Positions 1 to 8,909 of a stretch of DNA of 46,575 nt are shown piece by piece (position 1 is the stretch's first letter; each line of letters begins with the position of its first letter). The position numbers and the translations under genes are program-made. This DNA comes from Pseudomonadales bacterium. GTDB taxonomy: Bacteria > Pseudomonadota > Gammaproteobacteria > Pseudomonadales > Ketobacteraceae. The stretch is from contig JAGUVW010000059.1 in the NCBI GenBank assembly GCA_020062665.1, positions 1-46,575 on the forward strand, given 5' to 3'. Under the pieces are notes generated by a model, which had not been told where the DNA came from, did not search any database, and saw only the letters and a program-made list of their open reading frames with translations.

Positions 1-1
1 G

Positions 2-1126
2 CCCTGGCGCAGCCGTCCGCTGCTGACCATCGGCCTGCTCACCTACATGCAGGGCCACATGGGCGACGCCTCGGCGGCCCTGGCGCGGGCGCTGGTGTGC
101 GCCCAGCAGGAACGGCACCACTACCACGTGATCCTGGCGCTGGGCTACTGGATGTCGGCGCTCTACCTGTCGGGTCAGTTCGACGAGGCCCTGGCCATCT
201 GCGCCCGCACCCGCGAGTGGCTGCAAACCTTTCCCCACGAAGGCGCCACTGATCTTTGGCTGGATCTGCCGCCCTTCGACATCCTCATTGCCCGGGGTGA
301 ACTGGACGACGCCCAGCGCCGCCTACAACCGCTGCTGCGGTTTGCCGATCATGCCGCGTCGAGCCTGCGCACCGCGCTGATCTATTTCTGCGCCGTGCGC
401 GTGCACTACTTCCACGGCGACCTGCACACCAGCCTGGAATACCTGAGCCGGGTGGAAGCGGCGCAGTCCCGCCTTCACCTGAACTGGAACTGGGGCTGGG
501 CACCGGTGGACGCCTGGCGTCGCCGCATCGCCCTGCGGCAGAACCGGCGCCAGGAATTGCAGCAATGGCTGAATCATCATCCCGTGGATCTGGCCACGGA
601 CATTCCCTTTGCCCAGGTGGAAGAACGCCTGCTGGATGCCGGGGTGCTGGCGCAACTGGGCCGCTTTGCCGAAGCCGAAGCGCTCGCCACCGCCATCGCC
701 CAGCGGGCCGCGCAACAGGCACGCACCGTGCACCGGCTGCAGGCGCTGATCGTGCTGGGTAACGTCCACTGGCTGCGGAACACCCTCGGGCCGAATTCCG
801 CAGCGGCCGAAGCGCAGCTTCTCACCGATCAACTGGCGGCTCACTGCCTGCTGCGCAGTGAAGCGCTCTGGCTGCACGAGGGCAATCCTGCGCCGGTGGA
901 AGCGCTACTATCTTCCGCGCCCGCGCCAAGTACTGTCGTCATCAGCAAACGCGAACGTGCTGTGCTGGCTCTGCTGGCCCAGGGCAAATCCAACAGCGAA
1001 ATCGCGACGGCGCTGCACATTTCCACCCACACTGCCAAAACCCACATGAAGAACATCCTGCGCAAACTGGACGCGAAAAACCGCACCGAAGCCCTCGTCA
1101 CCGCGCGCGCAGCAGGATTGTTGTAA
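2..1126 (+). CDS. LuxR/MalT-type transcriptional regulator, C-terminal part (5' end outside window)
   Basis: The frame is open to the left edge, so this is the 3' part of a longer gene. What is visible is an alpha-helical, TPR-like region rich in Ala, Leu and Arg (about the first 310 residues), followed by a C-terminal helix-turn-helix of the LuxR/GerE type. The HTH is recognisable from the segment beginning SKRERAVLALLAQGKSN and the helix STHTAKTHMKNILRKL. This arrangement is that of large MalT-like activators, whose N-terminal ATPase would lie outside the window. In such proteins the helical part senses a ligand and the HTH binds DNA. The target is unknown; the exported protein and transporter downstream on the same strand are candidates by position only. 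The HTH is certain, the MalT-like class probable. Confidence 0.85.
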   Translation, partial: PWRSRPLLTIGLLTYMQGHMGDASAALARALVCAQQERHHYHVILALGYWMSALYLSGQFDEALAICARTREWLQTFPHEGATDLWLDLPPFDILIARGELDDAQRRLQPLLRFADHAASSLRTALIYFCAVRVHYFHGDLHTSLEYLSRVEAAQSRLHLNWNWGWAPVDAWRRRIALRQNRRQELQQWLNHHPVDLATDIPFAQVEERLLDAGVLAQLGRFAEAEALATAIAQRAAQQARTVHRLQALIVLGNVHWLRNTLGPNSAAAEAQLLTDQLAAHCLLRSEALWLHEGNPAPVEALLSSAPAPSTVVISKRERAVLALLAQGKSNSEIATALHISTHTAKTHMKNILRKLDAKNRTEALVTARAAGLL

Positions 1127-1239
1127 GCATCGTCCGCCAAGGTTTTTCATCGCGAAAGCAAGCGGCTTAATAAAAAGCAAAAAAAACCGCAGAAAAACAA
1201 CCTTGTCAGTTCCTGCCAATCCGGTGAGCGCCCCGGCAA

Positions 1240-1267
1240 TTGAGCGCGCGCCGCACGCTGCTACCAT
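1240..1267 (+). promoter_or_regulatory. putative sigma-70 promoter for the exported-protein gene
   Basis: TTGAGC (1240-1245) lies 16 bp upstream of TACCAT (1262-1267), and TG one base before the hexamer gives an extended -10. It sits about 45 bp upstream of the ATG at 1312, which has a good ribosome binding site (GGGAGA at 1301-1306). This is a by-eye match only. Confidence 0.4.
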
Positions 1268-1311
1268 CGCCCCACCCACCACAAAAACAAGCACAACAAC
1301 GGGAGACGGGC

Positions 1312-2643
1312 ATGAAGGAACTGCGCGTGCTGATGCTGGTATGGCTGATGCTGCCTTGGGGAATATCGGTACAGGCGCTGACGCTGCCACCGTTGCCGGT
1401 GAATGAAGCGTTTCGCACGGTGATGATCGACGGCGAGGATCTGGCGATGGCGTTGGGCTTGCCGCTGCAACAACTGTCGCTGGCGGCGATGATCGACGAT
1501 GCCTTCGAACCGGTTCCCTTCCAGATCGATCACTACAATGCCGATGGCGCGCCGTACTTCAGTGGCTGGGATGTGCCCATGGCCGGCAAGGCGGGTGTGC
1601 TCAATGCCAGCGACAAGCTGCTGTTCGTGTTCAAGGATGCGGGGCCGCGCCTGCCGCCACGCACGCCCACCGACGGCGTCGTGCTGGCGGAAATCAGCCT
1701 GCAGGACAGCCAGGGCAACACCCGCTACGTGTACCTGCTGCGCAACGCCCGCCTGCGTTCGGAAGAACAGTACGTGCGCTACAGCGCGGAAATGGGCCTG
1801 GTGGAAACCGACTTCTATTCCCTGCGTTACCGCGAAGGCAATCACCTGCTGTGGGACGACATCCAGTTTCCCGGTTTCGTGGGGGAATCACCCCTCGACA
1901 GCATGAAGCTCAATGTCGTTGGCGGTGCCGGCGGCCCGCTGGTGCGCATGACCTTCGACAACGACGACATGGTGGCCCGGCCCGAAGGCGCCATCATCGG
2001 CCCCATCCGCACCACCACCCAGGCGGAATTCGAGGTGTACCTGGTGGGGGTGCCGCTGATCACCCTGAGCCTGCAGATCCATCACTATCCCCGCGCCGTG
2101 ATCTATGACGTGCGGGGCGAGATGCCGCGCCTGTTGCGCTCGGTGGTGTACGATCCCAAGGTGAGCATGGTGCTGGATTTCAACAACCTGCTGGGCGCCG
2201 AGGTCATGACGGCCGCCGATCCCACCGCCACCATCGTGGTGGACGGCCAGGTGAGCGACGACGAAGCGGGCATGCTGCAAAATCCCCTCGATCCGCAACA
2301 GGATCGCACCTGGATTCGCATCACCAGCAAACGCAATCTGGATACGCTGTCGTTTCTGGATTACGTGGGTGGCTTCGACGAGCCGCTGTCGCTGGTGCTG
2401 CTGGATGACGCCCAGGCCAACGCGGCCGGCGAGCGTTTTCCCGGCCATTTGCCGTCACTGGGCTATCGGGTCGAACAACTGCCCCAGAGCGGCCCCATGG
2501 GCATGGTGGTGAGCATCTATTTCAGCGAATCGTTCGCCGGCGACTCAGCGCAGCTGGCGCAGGCCATTCGCACGCAACCGGAGATTCGTGTACGATCCTG
2601 CAGCCACGGTGTCACACCGTGTGCAGCGACAGTGAGTCGATAG
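1312..2643 (+). CDS. exported protein of unknown family, paired with an RND transporter
   Basis: 443 residues. I chose the ATG at 1312 because GGGAGA precedes it and the protein then begins with a clean Sec signal peptide (positive start, hydrophobic core, cleavage probably after ISVQA near residue 22). Upstream in-frame codons would add a non-signal-like extension. The mature part is mostly beta-strand-like, with no catalytic motif or family I recognise and no lipobox. The RND/MMPL transporter follows 129 bp downstream on the same strand. Exported partner proteins are common beside such transporters and may act as periplasmic or outer-membrane substrate carriers; that role here is inference from position. 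An upstream sigma-70-like promoter suggests this gene starts the unit. Confidence 0.75.
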   Translation: MKELRVLMLVWLMLPWGISVQALTLPPLPVNEAFRTVMIDGEDLAMALGLPLQQLSLAAMIDDAFEPVPFQIDHYNADGAPYFSGWDVPMAGKAGVLNASDKLLFVFKDAGPRLPPRTPTDGVVLAEISLQDSQGNTRYVYLLRNARLRSEEQYVRYSAEMGLVETDFYSLRYREGNHLLWDDIQFPGFVGESPLDSMKLNVVGGAGGPLVRMTFDNDDMVARPEGAIIGPIRTTTQAEFEVYLVGVPLITLSLQIHHYPRAVIYDVRGEMPRLLRSVVYDPKVSMVLDFNNLLGAEVMTAADPTATIVVDGQVSDDEAGMLQNPLDPQQDRTWIRITSKRNLDTLSFLDYVGGFDEPLSLVLLDDAQANAAGERFPGHLPSLGYRVEQLPQSGPMGMVVSIYFSESFAGDSAQLAQAIRTQPEIRVRSCSHGVTPCAATVSR

Positions 2644-2772
2644 CGCTATCAGAAGTTCGGCCATGCCATTTGCCAGCAGTCGCTGGCTCCCAGGCGAGTT
2701 GAATCCCTTTCAGCGTCCGGCCCTGTCGGATCGCGGTACTGCCATCCGCACTGGCGGTGGTCATGACGAAAG

Positions 2773-5307
2773 ATGGATTCTTCGATGCGCGGATTACACT
2801 TCATTCTGAATCATCCCCGCTGGTGCTTGCTGTTGTGCCTGGCACTGGTGGGATTTTTCGGCGCCCAGCTGATTTACCTGCAAACCAATCCTTCCAGTTA
2901 CATGCTCGATCGCTCCCATCCGGCCCGCGTGATGGATCTGGAGATGACCAGCCTGTTCAACGGCACCGGCGCGTCGATCACCGTGGTGGTGAAGCCGGAC
3001 AGTGGCACCGTGTACCAGACATCGCTGCCGCAGCTGGTGCAACGCCTTACCGGTCAGTTCGAACGCCTCAACCTGAGTAACGAACAGGATATCGAAGCCT
3101 TGCGCAAACTGGGTGCCGCCGTCGGTGCCAGTGCCGCCGTGGATGCCATCCTGCAGGATGGCCTGCAGCCCGCCGACACCCAGGCCATCGACAGTCTGAT
3201 TCAGACCCTGCAAAGCAAAAACCGCAAAGTCTTCGCCGGCGACATCCAGTTTCTGCGTCAACTGAAATTGATGGTTGATCCGGTGGCGCGGGTGCGCAGC
3301 CTCACCACGGCCGAAGATCTGGTGGACATCGACGACAGTCTGGAATCCGTGCTGCTGGTGGAGGACATGCCGGACAGCGCGGACGACTTCGCGCAGCTGC
3401 GCCGGCGCATCGAAGACAATCCCATGCTGCTGGGCACGTATGTGTCGAAGGATCATCAGGCCACCATGATCCAGATCCAGCTGAAGGCGCAGCCGGACAA
3501 CGCGGGTGTGGTGGGGCGCGCCCGTAACAGCGTGATGGACATCGTGGCGGAGGTGGAGCCGGGCCATCGGGTCAGCGTGGGAGGATCGGCGGTGATCTTC
3601 AGCGTACTGGCGGATTACATCAAACAGGATAACGATCGTTTCTTTCCGCTGGTGCTGCTGGTGATCGTGATCATCCTGGCGCTGAGTTTCCGTTCCGCCG
3701 AAGGTGTGCTGCTGACCCTGCTGGTGGCGATCACCAGTCTGGTGTCGACGCTCGGTCTGTTGCCGTTGCTGGATATCCAGCAGAACATGATCACCACCAT
3801 GATTCCGATTTTTGTGATGGCGGCGTCGGTGGCGGATTCGATCCATTTCCTCACCCACTTCTATCGCAAGCTGACGGACAACGGCCAGCGGGTGCGCGCC
3901 GCCATCGAGGCCGCTTACCGTGATCTGTTCCGCGCCATGACCTTCACCACCATCACCACCGCGCTGGGTTTTCTGTCGCTGTCTTTCACCGATATCGTGT
4001 TCGTGAAGGAATTCGGTATTTTTGTTTGCCTGGGTGTGATCTTCGCCTACGTGTACACGTTGGTGCTGGTGCCGGCGATTCTGATGTTGCGTCAGACCCG
4101 CAAACCCATGAAGACGGGGGAAGGGCAATCGCTGCTGGTGAGCGCCGTCAGCACTGTTGCCCAGTGGCTGGGAGGACTGTCGCTGCGCAGCCGGCCGGTG
4201 ATGGGCGCGCTGCTGGTGCTGCTGGCGTGCGGTTCGGCGTATCTGGCGCAACAGGTGCGGGTGGATTACGAAGGCATCGTGCTGTATCCGGAAGATTCCC
4301 AGGTGCGGATCGACGACACCGCCATCAAGCAGCACTTCAGGGGCATGACACCGCTGTCGATCCGCCTGATGGGCAAGGAGGCTGGTGCGCTCTACAGCAA
4401 CGAGGTGATCCAGTACATCGAGCGCGTCGAGCAGGTCATGAAGCGCAATCCGCATGTGGATGTGGTGCTGTCGCCCAACAGTTTTCTCAAGCGGCTGGAT
4501 CAGGTATTGCGTGATGGAGCGCGCGACAAACTGCCGGCGGACATGGATTCGCAACTCGCCGCCCAGTTCTATCTGCTGTACGACAACAGCGCCGGTCAGG
4601 ACATTCGCGACGTGGCGGATACCGGCTACCAGGAAGGGCGCATGGTGCTTCTGTTCGACACGGATCGTGCATCGGTTATCCGTGCCGCCATCGACGAGAT
4701 CAAGCGCATTCCCGTGCCGCAACAGATCAGTATTGGCATGACCGACGTGGCGGGGCTGGCACTCACTGCCACCGATGCCATCGTGCACGGCCAGATCAGC
4801 AGCATGGGGCTCAGTGCCGTGCTGATGTTCGCGATCATGGCAGTACTGTTCCGCAGCAGCAAGATCGGCGTGATCGCCATTGTGCCGCTGGGATTCACGC
4901 TGCTGCTCAATTTCGCCGCCCTGCGTTTGCTGGGCATGGATCTGGACATCGCCACCAGTCTGATTTCTGCCATCGTGCTGGGCATCAGCATCGACTACGG
5001 CATTCACTTTATCGAAGCGGTGTTGCGGGCCGAGCGCCAGGGGCGGGATCGGTTGGCTGCCATTCGTCAGGCGCTGCAGGAAGTGAGCTGGCCGATCATC
5101 GTGAATTCGCTGTCGCTGTCGGCGGGCTTCATGGTGCTGACCGTATCGAATCTGCAGCCGCTGGTGGATCTGGGTGCGTTGATCGGCATGGCCATGATCG
5201 TGAGCGCGCTGGCCACGCTGGTGATTCTGCCGCTGCTGTTGTCACTGGCAGGCACCATTGCCGCGCAGCGGCCGGCTAGCGCTGCTTGTCCACCAGATGC
5301 GGCCTGA
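2773..5307 (+). CDS. RND/MMPL superfamily transporter
   Basis: 844 residues, about the size of HpnN/MmpL-like exporters rather than the roughly 1000-residue drug pumps. There is one N-terminal membrane segment (near residues 12-35), a periplasmic domain, and a block of five helices starting near RFFPLVLLVIVIILALSF. This whole arrangement then repeats, giving about 12 membrane segments. The intramembrane acidic motifs typical of proton-driven RND proteins are suggested by VADSIHFLTHFYRK in the first half and IDYGIHFIEAVLR in the second. Such proteins move lipids or other hydrophobic molecules from the inner membrane. The substrate is unknown. ATG 2785 is an alternative start. The 3' end overlaps the convergent DTW gene by 32 bp. 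Confidence 0.85.
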   Translation: MDSSMRGLHFILNHPRWCLLLCLALVGFFGAQLIYLQTNPSSYMLDRSHPARVMDLEMTSLFNGTGASITVVVKPDSGTVYQTSLPQLVQRLTGQFERLNLSNEQDIEALRKLGAAVGASAAVDAILQDGLQPADTQAIDSLIQTLQSKNRKVFAGDIQFLRQLKLMVDPVARVRSLTTAEDLVDIDDSLESVLLVEDMPDSADDFAQLRRRIEDNPMLLGTYVSKDHQATMIQIQLKAQPDNAGVVGRARNSVMDIVAEVEPGHRVSVGGSAVIFSVLADYIKQDNDRFFPLVLLVIVIILALSFRSAEGVLLTLLVAITSLVSTLGLLPLLDIQQNMITTMIPIFVMAASVADSIHFLTHFYRKLTDNGQRVRAAIEAAYRDLFRAMTFTTITTALGFLSLSFTDIVFVKEFGIFVCLGVIFAYVYTLVLVPAILMLRQTRKPMKTGEGQSLLVSAVSTVAQWLGGLSLRSRPVMGALLVLLACGSAYLAQQVRVDYEGIVLYPEDSQVRIDDTAIKQHFRGMTPLSIRLMGKEAGALYSNEVIQYIERVEQVMKRNPHVDVVLSPNSFLKRLDQVLRDGARDKLPADMDSQLAAQFYLLYDNSAGQDIRDVADTGYQEGRMVLLFDTDRASVIRAAIDEIKRIPVPQQISIGMTDVAGLALTATDAIVHGQISSMGLSAVLMFAIMAVLFRSSKIGVIAIVPLGFTLLLNFAALRLLGMDLDIATSLISAIVLGISIDYGIHFIEAVLRAERQGRDRLAAIRQALQEVSWPIIVNSLSLSAGFMVLTVSNLQPLVDLGALIGMAMIVSALATLVILPLLLSLAGTIAAQRPASAACPPDAA

Positions 5308-5971
5308 CCACCGTATAACGCTGGCAGAACGTGGTGAAATAGTCTGCCAGCGCCTGCGCCGCGGCCTGTTCCTGCGCCAGTGTCAACACTTCAACCCCCA
5401 CTTCTGCCGTGCACAGCTGAAAGTCCAGCGCTGCATCCCGCATCAGATAACGTGACGCCTGTTGCGGCTGAATGCCCAGCACCGGCAATGCCGCCAGATA
5501 CGGGCTCTTGAACATTTTCTTCGCCTCGCGCCAGGTACCTTCGAGCATCACGAACAGCGGAATCCGGCCCGCCTGCACCGTTTCCAGTTCCAGCGGTGAA
5601 TCCAGGCGGCGATGATCCTCGGCATAGGCGTGGGGAAATACCACGATGGGCGCATAGCGCGGATCAGCCAGCAGTGCGAGCAGGGCGGGATCGTGCACTG
5701 TGCGCTGCCACAGAAAGGCGTGATTGTCCGGCGCCACATCCGCAATCAGGCGGCCGCTGTTGCTCGGCTTGTAGACTTCGTCCTTGTACACCAGAAAGCA
5801 GAACGCGCTGCGGCAGGTGATGGCGGGCTTGTCGTTGCAGATGCAATCCGCCTGCGGCAGCACGCAGTGATCACAGCGGATCACCTTGCTGCCACGGGCG
5901 CGAAACACGCGGGTGGACTGCGCCAGTTCCAACCGGCGCAAATTCAGAATGGAATTCGGGTGGGCGTTCAT
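5276..5971 (-). CDS. DTW-domain tRNA-uridine aminocarboxypropyltransferase
   Basis: 231 residues. The N-terminal cysteine cluster CDHCVLPQADCIC (Cys33, 36, 43, 45) and the segment EGTWREAKKM (about residues 144-153, equivalent to the DTW motif) identify the DTW family. Characterised members such as E. coli TapT (YfiP) transfer the aminocarboxypropyl group of S-adenosylmethionine to uridine in tRNA, forming acp3U. Here the first residue of the DTW motif is replaced by Gly-Thr-Trp preceded by Glu, a variation seen in the family. It is last in the minus-strand run metW-DUF4426-rdgB-hemW-DTW, starting 15 bp after hemW ends. Its own 3' end overlaps the transporter gene on the other strand. The modified tRNA position cannot be inferred. 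Confidence 0.85.
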   Translation of the reverse strand: MNAHPNSILNLRRLELAQSTRVFRARGSKVIRCDHCVLPQADCICNDKPAITCRSAFCFLVYKDEVYKPSNSGRLIADVAPDNHAFLWQRTVHDPALLALLADPRYAPIVVFPHAYAEDHRRLDSPLELETVQAGRIPLFVMLEGTWREAKKMFKSPYLAALPVLGIQPQQASRYLMRDAALDFQLCTAEVGVEVLTLAQEQAAAQALADYFTTFCQRYTVVRPHLVDKQR

Positions 5972-5986
5972 CGCAAGCTCTTCACG

Positions 5987-7138
5987 TCAAAACAGCTGCA
6001 GCAGTTCGTTCAGAAACAACTGGCCCTGGGGCGTGGTCTGCCAGTGCGTGCCGCTGTCCATCAGCAGACTTTTGCGCACCGCCTCGGCCACTGCTTCATC
6101 CACGGTTGCGAGCGGCAGCCCCGTGCGCTCCACCAGCAACGACTTGGCGATGGGCTGGTTCAGGCGCAAGGCATTCATGAAAAATTCAAACGGCAATTCT
6201 TCCACGCGCACGACGTTGCGCTGCGCGGTGAACGGTTTGTCCGCCGCTAGATAATCCTTCGGCAAGCGGGTTTTCTGGTAGCGGGTGATCACGCCTGTTT
6301 GCTGATCCGTGATCTTGCCATGAGCACCGGCACCGATCGCCAGATAATCACCGAACAGCCAGTAATTCAGATTGTGCGCGCACGCAAAACCCGGCCTGGC
6401 GTAGGCGCTGATTTCATACTGGGAAAAACCGCTCGCTGCGATGAACTGCTTGCCGGCCTGATCGATCTCCCACAGCAGCTCGTCATCGGGCAGGCGCGGC
6501 GGTTTGGAATAAAACACCGTGTTGGGCTCGATGGTGAGTTGATACCAGGACAGATGACTCGGTTGCAGCGTCACCGCCTGCTGCAGATCTGCCAGCGCAT
6601 CCTGCACCGATTGCTGCGGCAGGCCGTGCATCAGATCGATGTTGAGCCGCTCAAAACCCACCTCGCGCGCAGCACCGATGGCGCGGATGGCTTCATCACG
6701 ATCGTGCACGCGCCCCAGCGCCTGCAGATGCGCGGAATTGAAACTTTGCACGCCGATGGAAAGGCGATTGATGCCCGCCACGCGAAAGCCCCTGAACTTC
6801 TGGTATTCGAAGGTGCCGGGATTGGCCTCCAGGGTGATTTCGGCATCGCGGGCGATGGGCACGATGGCGTGAATGTCCTGCAGTAATTGCGCGTAGCTGT
6901 CGGCCGCAAACAGACTGGGCGTGCCGCCGCCGATAAAAATGGACTGGATCGCGCGGCCCTGCGCCAGCGCTGCATCCTGCTGCAGATCCTGCAGCAGTGC
7001 CTGCAGATATTCCGCTTCGGGCATCACCTTGGTTTCGTGACTGTTGAAATCACAATAGGGACACTTGCGAATGCACCAGGGGACGTGAATGTACAGCGCC
7101 AGCGGAATGGCCGCCGGCGTGCGCGCGGAATCAACCAT
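5987..7138 (-). CDS. hemW: HemW, radical SAM heme chaperone
   Basis: 383 residues, normal for HemW. The radical SAM cluster motif CxxxCxxC is at residues 22-29 (CIRKCPYC), followed by Asp-Phe. The fourth cysteine that marks true coproporphyrinogen dehydrogenase (HemN) is absent, which separates HemW from HemN. HemW binds heme and hands it to apo-proteins such as respiratory-chain components. The gene overlaps the 3' end of rdgB by 8 bp, the usual rdgB-hemW arrangement in gammaproteobacteria, so the two are almost certainly co-transcribed. Older annotation would call it an oxygen-independent coproporphyrinogen III oxidase-like protein. Confidence 0.95.
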   Translation of the reverse strand: MVDSARTPAAIPLALYIHVPWCIRKCPYCDFNSHETKVMPEAEYLQALLQDLQQDAALAQGRAIQSIFIGGGTPSLFAADSYAQLLQDIHAIVPIARDAEITLEANPGTFEYQKFRGFRVAGINRLSIGVQSFNSAHLQALGRVHDRDEAIRAIGAAREVGFERLNIDLMHGLPQQSVQDALADLQQAVTLQPSHLSWYQLTIEPNTVFYSKPPRLPDDELLWEIDQAGKQFIAASGFSQYEISAYARPGFACAHNLNYWLFGDYLAIGAGAHGKITDQQTGVITRYQKTRLPKDYLAADKPFTAQRNVVRVEELPFEFFMNALRLNQPIAKSLLVERTGLPLATVDEAVAEAVRKSLLMDSGTHWQTTPQGQLFLNELLQLF

Positions 7139-7742
7139 GACGGGTTTGCTGCAGCGCGGCGAGCATCTTTTGCAGCGCCTGGCCGCGATGGCTCAGGCTG
7201 TTTTTTACGGCGGGGGAAAGTTGTGCGGCCGTGCACTGATGCTGCGGCACCCAGAATACCGGATCATAGCCAAAACCGTTGGCGCCGGCGGGCTCAAACG
7301 CAATGCGGCCTTCCCAGGTGCCCTGGCAGATGATCGGCGTGGGATCGTTGGCGTGGCGCAGGTACACCATCACACACTGAAAGCGTGCCGCGCGCTCCTG
7401 CTCCGGCACACCGTGCAGCGCCTTCAACAGCTTGTCCACGTTGGCCGCATCGCTGGCACCGACGCCGGCATAGCGCGCGCTGTAAATGCCGGGTACGCCG
7501 TCGAGCGCATCCACTTCGATACCGGAATCATCCGCCAGCGCGGGTTTGCCGGTGTGGGCGCAGGTGTTGCGCGCTTTCAGAATGGCGTTTTCGACGAAGG
7601 TGAGGCCGGTTTCCTCGATTTCGGCAATGGCGAAATCCTGCTGCCCGCGCACCGTAATATTCAGGGGCGCGAGCAGCTGGCTGATTTCGTTGAGCTTGCC
7701 TTTGTTGCCGGTGGCAACCACCAATTCACTGCTGGGGAACAT
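7131..7742 (-). CDS. rdgB: RdgB, dITP/XTP pyrophosphatase
   Basis: 203 residues from the ATG at 7742; a longer upstream extension exists, but the family begins at this point. The N-terminal ATGNKGKLNE and the central ADDSGIEVDALDGVPGIYSA are the signature nucleotide- and metal-binding segments of the HAM1/RdgB family. The enzyme hydrolyses dITP, XTP and related deaminated purine triphosphates to monophosphates, keeping them out of DNA. It starts 1 bp after the DUF4426 gene ends and overlaps hemW, so translation is probably coupled along the operon. Confidence 0.95.
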   Translation of the reverse strand: MFPSSELVVATGNKGKLNEISQLLAPLNITVRGQQDFAIAEIEETGLTFVENAILKARNTCAHTGKPALADDSGIEVDALDGVPGIYSARYAGVGASDAANVDKLLKALHGVPEQERAARFQCVMVYLRHANDPTPIICQGTWEGRIAFEPAGANGFGYDPVFWVPQHQCTAAQLSPAVKNSLSHRGQALQKMLAALQQTRHG

Positions 7743-7743
7743 C

Positions 7744-8190
7744 TTAATCCTGAAAAAATTCCTGGCTGAACGCAATCTTGATCGGTGCAGAACCCGGTGT
7801 CGGTGTCACCTTGATGTCGAAATTCAGCTTCTCGCCGTTGCCGATCAGAAACTCCGCCAGATAGTAAATGGCATCACCTTCCGTCACCACCTTGAAATCC
7901 AGCGGCCGCTCACTGCCGCCCAGTGCGCCGGTGTAGCCCTGCAACTGCGCCATCACCGCCTTGCGCGAGCCATCCGGCATCTTGCGCTGCACCGCGATAT
8001 TCATGATCGCACGCTGCCGGCTGCGCATCAGGTCATAGGCTTTCGCCACTTCGGGTTTCAGCATGGTGGAATTGAAAGCGTTGTAGTGCACCACATACTG
8101 ATCGTCTTCCACAAACTTTTCCGCGCGGGCGGAAACACTTAACAACACCAGCAGACACAGCGACAACAACAGCGAAAGGGATTTTTTCAT
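7744..8190 (-). CDS. DUF4426 exported protein
   Basis: 148 residues with a signal peptide (MKKSLSLLLSLCLLVLLS, cleavage near ARAEK). The rest matches the small DUF4426 family, which in Pseudomonas and relatives lies between metW and rdgB as it does here. Features include the conserved stretch around VVHYNAFNSTML and the end FSQEFFQD. The function is not established; it is probably periplasmic. It begins 3 bp beyond the metW stop and ends 1 bp before rdgB starts, so it belongs to the same transcript. Confidence 0.85.
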   Translation of the reverse strand: MKKSLSLLLSLCLLVLLSVSARAEKFVEDDQYVVHYNAFNSTMLKPEVAKAYDLMRSRQRAIMNIAVQRKMPDGSRKAVMAQLQGYTGALGGSERPLDFKVVTEGDAIYYLAEFLIGNGEKLNFDIKVTPTPGSAPIKIAFSQEFFQD

Positions 8191-8193
8191 GGC

Positions 8194-8784
8194 TTACCTC
8201 GTCACGTGATAGACAGCTGTTTCGCCAAACAGATTGGGCATGAGCCGCATCAGGAAACTGTCGCGGTAATTCATGTCCACTACCGTACGATTGAGAATTT
8301 TAAGATGCTTGCGACGACATAACGCTTCAAAATCCTTGAACGTACACAGATGGATGTTGGGCGTGTTGTACCAAGTATAGGGCAAGACCTTCGACACCGG
8401 CATTCTGCCTTTCAGCGCCAGGTAGAAGCGGCACTTCCAGTGGCCGAAATTGGGGAAGGTGATCACGCACTCCTTGCCCACCCGCAGCATGTCGTCGAGC
8501 ACCCGGTCGGGATAGTGCACGGCCTGGATCGCCTGCGTCATGATTACCACGTCAAAGCTGCCGGAATCGAAGTTGTTCAGGCCTTCGTCCAGATCCTGCT
8601 CGATCACGTTGACGTTCTTCTTGATGCACTCAAGTATCTGATCCTGATTGATTTCCAGGCCATAGCCGACGATGTTCTTGGTGTCGCGCAGATGGGCCAG
8701 CAGTGAGCCGTTGCCGCAGCCCAGGTCGAGCACCGACGCGCCGGGCTTGACCCATTGCTGGATGGTTTCCAGATCCTGGCGCAT
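8194..8784 (-). CDS. metW: MetW, methionine biosynthesis methyltransferase-like protein
   Basis: 196 residues from the ATG at 8784, which has GGAG 9 bp upstream and matches the family start; the frame stays open further upstream without MetW-like sequence. The SAM-binding motif VLDLGCGNGSLL and the family signatures VIMTQAIQAVHYPDR, ITFPNFGHWKCRFYL and LPYTWYNTPNIH are all present. MetW works with MetX in homoserine acylation and methionine synthesis in Proteobacteria. It normally sits directly behind metX, often overlapping it. Here metX lies about 32.5 kb away (41309-42457) on the same strand, and metW has its own upstream promoter-like block at 8866-8909. Confidence 0.95.
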   Translation of the reverse strand: MRQDLETIQQWVKPGASVLDLGCGNGSLLAHLRDTKNIVGYGLEINQDQILECIKKNVNVIEQDLDEGLNNFDSGSFDVVIMTQAIQAVHYPDRVLDDMLRVGKECVITFPNFGHWKCRFYLALKGRMPVSKVLPYTWYNTPNIHLCTFKDFEALCRRKHLKILNRTVVDMNYRDSFLMRLMPNLFGETAVYHVTR

Positions 8785-8865
8785 GTCAGCAGGCTCCGGG
8801 GGGGCAGGTGAAAGAGGGGGTAGGGTGTCGTGTAGCCATTGATCCGTCGACAGATTCCAGCGCTG

Positions 8866-8909
8866 TGAAAGTGTGCGCAGTCTAGCAGAAATGGGGGGGT
8901 GGGGAAGGG
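8866..8909 (-). promoter_or_regulatory. metW promoter-like block, duplicate of the one upstream of metX
   Basis: Read on the minus strand, this contains an extended -10 TGCTAGACT (the hexamer TAGACT is the complement of 8879-8884). A CCCTTCCCC block (complement of 8901-8909) lies where a -35 would be. The same two elements with the same 10-bp spacing occur at 42472-42515 upstream of metX; 36 of 44 positions agree, including 25 identical consecutive bases. There is no consensus -35. It would give metW an independent start about 90 bases upstream of its ATG. Confidence 0.55.

Noticed and set aside
1141-1195. A-rich stretch with GCGG/CCGC that might be a terminator after the LuxR-type gene
   Set aside because: The stem is only 4-5 bp with a long loop, too weak to call.
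2794-5007. 737-codon minus-strand open frame opposite the transporter
   Set aside because: It is rich in His, Gln and Arg with no domain, as expected for the complement of a GC-rich gene; the plus-strand frame encodes a clear RND protein.
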